7,534 nt of DNA from Gemmatimonadota bacterium (lineage in GTDB: Bacteria > Gemmatimonadota > Gemmatimonadetes > Gemmatimonadales > GWC2-71-9). Below are positions 6,339 through 7,534 of this stretch, piece after piece. Below the pieces are notes generated by a model, which worked only from the letters and a program-made list of their open reading frames with translations, was not told where the DNA came from and searched no databases. The stretch is from contig JAOTWK010000166.1 in NCBI GenBank assembly GCA_029862935.1, forward strand, positions 1-7,534, in the 5' to 3' direction. A program made the position numbers and the translations under genes. Position 1 is the stretch's first letter. Each line of letters starts with the position of its first letter.

Positions 6339-7285
6339 GGGCAACGAGAGCGGCTCACCACAGTGCAGTCCTGACGCTGATCGTGCTCGGTCTTGGAGCG
6401 GGCGGGGCCGCCACTGCCCGGGCCCAGACGGCGTACAAGGCGGCCAACGCGGCCAGCACCATCATCCCGCGCAGCTCGGGATTTCTCCAGGCCGATTTCG
6501 CCGAAACCCAATTGACACTTCACTACCTGCGGGAGTTCCTGAGGTCCGGACTCGGCGTTGCCCCGTACGCGGGTGTGGCGGCGCGGAAGGGGCAAGCAGA
6601 CATGTTCTCCGGCTTCGACTTCAATCCCGGGGTCGAAGCGGGTCTGCTGGTGTTCGCCAGTCTCGGGAGTGGCGGTCGGGCGCTCGACGCCGTCGCCGTG
6701 TCGACCGCATACCGACGCACCGAGCGGAAGATCGTCACCTACAGCGACGACTCGACCACCGTGACGCTGCGCGAGACCACCCAGGCCGACGCCACGGCGG
6801 CGCTGAATCTCAATCTTGCGCTCGGGGCCGGAACCATCGTGGGTGTCGGGGGGTTGGTCCGACGAGAGTGGTCCAGTCCCGGCGGGGCCAAGCCGGTGGA
6901 GATCTGCGTCCCTGCGCGCGGACCCGGCGGCATCATCGTGCCCCTGTGCTCCGATCGGTATACCGTACCGCTCGCTGACCATTGGGCGGGTCAGGTGCGG
7001 GCTGATCTGCTGTGGAACGCCCGGCGGCTCAGCTCGGCGCGCAGCCAGCCACACCTGGCGGCGCTGGGCAGCGCGTCCGTGGATCTTGGCCAGGACGTCG
7101 ATCCCCGGCTCAACGTGGGGGTCGGGATCGGTGTCACCCCCACCCAGTATCCGGGCCATCTCATTGTGGCGGTGTTCTTCGAACTGTACGATGTCCTGGA
7201 TGCCGGTGGCATCCAACCGAGTTTCGCCGATCAGTTCGTAACTCGTGTCGTGCTCGGCGTTCCGTTCGATCTGTTGGTGAACTAG
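6335..7285 (+). CDS. Exported, probably beta-barrel-like protein of unknown function
   Basis: I do not recognise the family. Starting at GTG 6335 the product has 316 residues and a clean signal peptide (residues 1-30, hydrophobic core AVLTLIVLGLGAGG, cleavage ARA/Q). The mature part shows many alternating hydrophobic/polar stretches of 8-14 residues, for example near 58-68, 73-84, 95-108, 117-128, 154-178, 216-228, 259-267, 273-285 and 300-314. This suggests roughly ten to twelve strands of a small outer-membrane barrel. The C-terminus is VTRVVLGVPFDLLVN, strand-like but without the usual terminal Phe or Trp. Cys191 and Cys205 flank a Gly/Pro-rich loop and could form a disulfide. The start codon overlaps the previous gene's stop (GTGA, 6335-6338) and has no clear Shine-Dalgarno sequence, so translation is probably coupled. 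The in-frame ATG at 6287 would bury the signal peptide inside the upstream gene and is rejected. Barrel character is inference from pattern only. Confidence 0.75.
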   Translation: MRATRAAHHSAVLTLIVLGLGAGGAATARAQTAYKAANAASTIIPRSSGFLQADFAETQLTLHYLREFLRSGLGVAPYAGVAARKGQADMFSGFDFNPGVEAGLLVFASLGSGGRALDAVAVSTAYRRTERKIVTYSDDSTTVTLRETTQADATAALNLNLALGAGTIVGVGGLVRREWSSPGGAKPVEICVPARGPGGIIVPLCSDRYTVPLADHWAGQVRADLLWNARRLSSARSQPHLAALGSASVDLGQDVDPRLNVGVGIGVTPTQYPGHLIVAVFFELYDVLDAGGIQPSFADQFVTRVVLGVPFDLLVN

Positions 7286-7304
7286 GCAGTCAGGACATAT
7301 CGTC

Positions 7305-7345
7305 CGTGTTGTCTCCGCAGTGGTCCACTCGGCGCAACCGACACG
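7305..7345 (+). promoter_or_regulatory. Possible structured leader of the lipoprotein gene
   Basis: CGTGT (7305-7309) is complementary to ACACG (7341-7345). Inside it, CCG-c-AGTG (7315-7322) pairs with CACTCGG (7326-7332) around the loop GTC. Within that core, AGTGG-T-CCACT (7319-7329) is an odd-length palindrome that could also be an operator. The structure ends 2 nt before the GAGG-containing ribosome binding region. No convincing promoter was found in the 73-nt gap. The pairings are seen; function is uncertain. Confidence 0.25.
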
Positions 7346-7347
7346 AG

Positions 7348-7352
7348 AGGAG
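7348..7352 (+). promoter_or_regulatory. Ribosome binding site of the small lipoprotein gene
   Basis: AGGAG lies 6 nt before the ATG at 7359, within a purine-rich GAGAGGAGAGAA run. It supports that start, which also yields a lipoprotein signal peptide. Confidence 0.7.
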
Positions 7353-7358
7353 AGAACG

Positions 7359-7534
7359 ATGGGCAGACAGGTAGCGATGCTGACGATACTCGCCACGGCC
7401 GTCTTGGCGGCCTCGGCGTGCGGGGGAGGGCGGGAAGTGAGGGTTCGGCGCGCGGTGGCCCCGACCGAAGCGGACAGCGTCTACGTGCAGGTAGTCAACG
7501 ACCACTTCAGCGACGCGAGGGTGTATGCCCTGTA
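7359..7534 (+). CDS. Small lipoprotein, N-terminal part only (runs off the right edge)
   Basis: 58 codons are visible. The product begins MGRQVAMLTILATAVLAASA followed by Cys21, a clear lipobox (AASAC) after a basic n-region and hydrophobic core, so it should be lipid-anchored. After Cys comes GGGRE, a flexible neutral linker unlike the acidic residues after the Cys of the SusD-like lipoprotein, so sorting may differ. The visible mature part contains SVYVQVVNDHFSDARVYAL (40-58), a beta-strand-rich opening of the 'V.V.N..F.DA.VYA' type. From memory this resembles short lipoproteins of Gemmatimonadota with a small beta-sandwich-like fold and no known function. The family resemblance is inference; the lipoprotein nature is well supported. 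The gene lies 73 nt after the barrel-like gene with its own ribosome binding site, so it may be last in that operon or separately transcribed. Confidence 0.75.
   Translation, partial: MGRQVAMLTILATAVLAASACGGGREVRVRRAVAPTEADSVYVQVVNDHFSDARVYAL

Noticed and set aside
7274..7301. TTGGTG ... CATATC as a sigma-70 promoter for the lipoprotein gene
   Set aside because: The -10 matches only about half of the consensus and the -35 lies in the upstream coding region, so it is too weak to list.
5867..7396. Very long antisense open frame (509 codons) spanning the plug-only gene, the barrel-like gene and their flanks
   Set aside because: It crosses several well-supported genes and the intergenic gap, and its translation is low-complexity His/Arg/Pro-rich with no signal or domain.

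Overview
The window is GC-rich, and every supported gene lies on the + strand. It reads as a piece of envelope-focused chromosome from a didermal bacterium that uses SusC/SusD-type outer-membrane uptake. The style of the SusC and SusD proteins, a barrel-less 'regulatory domain + TonB plug' protein, and a small lipoprotein with a beta-rich start all resemble what I know from Gemmatimonadota or a close relative. That assignment is inference from protein style; the window holds no rRNA or other phylogenetic marker.

Layout: (1) 2-484, the C-terminal end of a membrane-anchored coiled-coil protein whose start lies off the left edge. (2) 485-719, a non-coding leader with a large stem-loop (590-634), a smaller hairpin (665-679) and a strong ribosome binding site. 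(3) 720-3851, a full-length SusC/RagA-type TonB-dependent outer-membrane transporter. (4) 3865-5268, its SusD-like lipoprotein partner, only 13 nt downstream, followed by a convincing stem-loop terminator (5296-5327). (5) 5328-5471, a short structured spacer. (6) 5472-6338, an exported protein with a carboxypeptidase-regulatory-like domain and a TonB-receptor plug domain but no beta-barrel. (7) 6335-7285, an exported, probably beta-barrel-like protein of unknown function, whose GTG start overlaps the stop of gene 6 (GTGA). (8) 7359 to the right edge, the first 58 codons of a small lipoprotein.

How the genes may work together: SusC and SusD form the classical pair, with a TonB-powered barrel in the outer membrane and a surface lipoprotein lid that delivers substrate. 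No hydrolase, protease, sensor or sigma/anti-sigma gene is visible, so the substrate cannot be inferred. The downstream pair (genes 6 and 7) is separated from SusC/SusD by the terminator but tightly coupled to itself. One member looks like a plug without a barrel and the other like a small barrel without a plug, which is the most unusual arrangement here. Every complete gene product carries an export signal (Sec signal peptide or lipobox), so the locus concerns the outer membrane and periplasm throughout.

No tRNA, rRNA, CRISPR array, insertion sequence or attachment site was seen. No gap between genes exceeds 300 bases.
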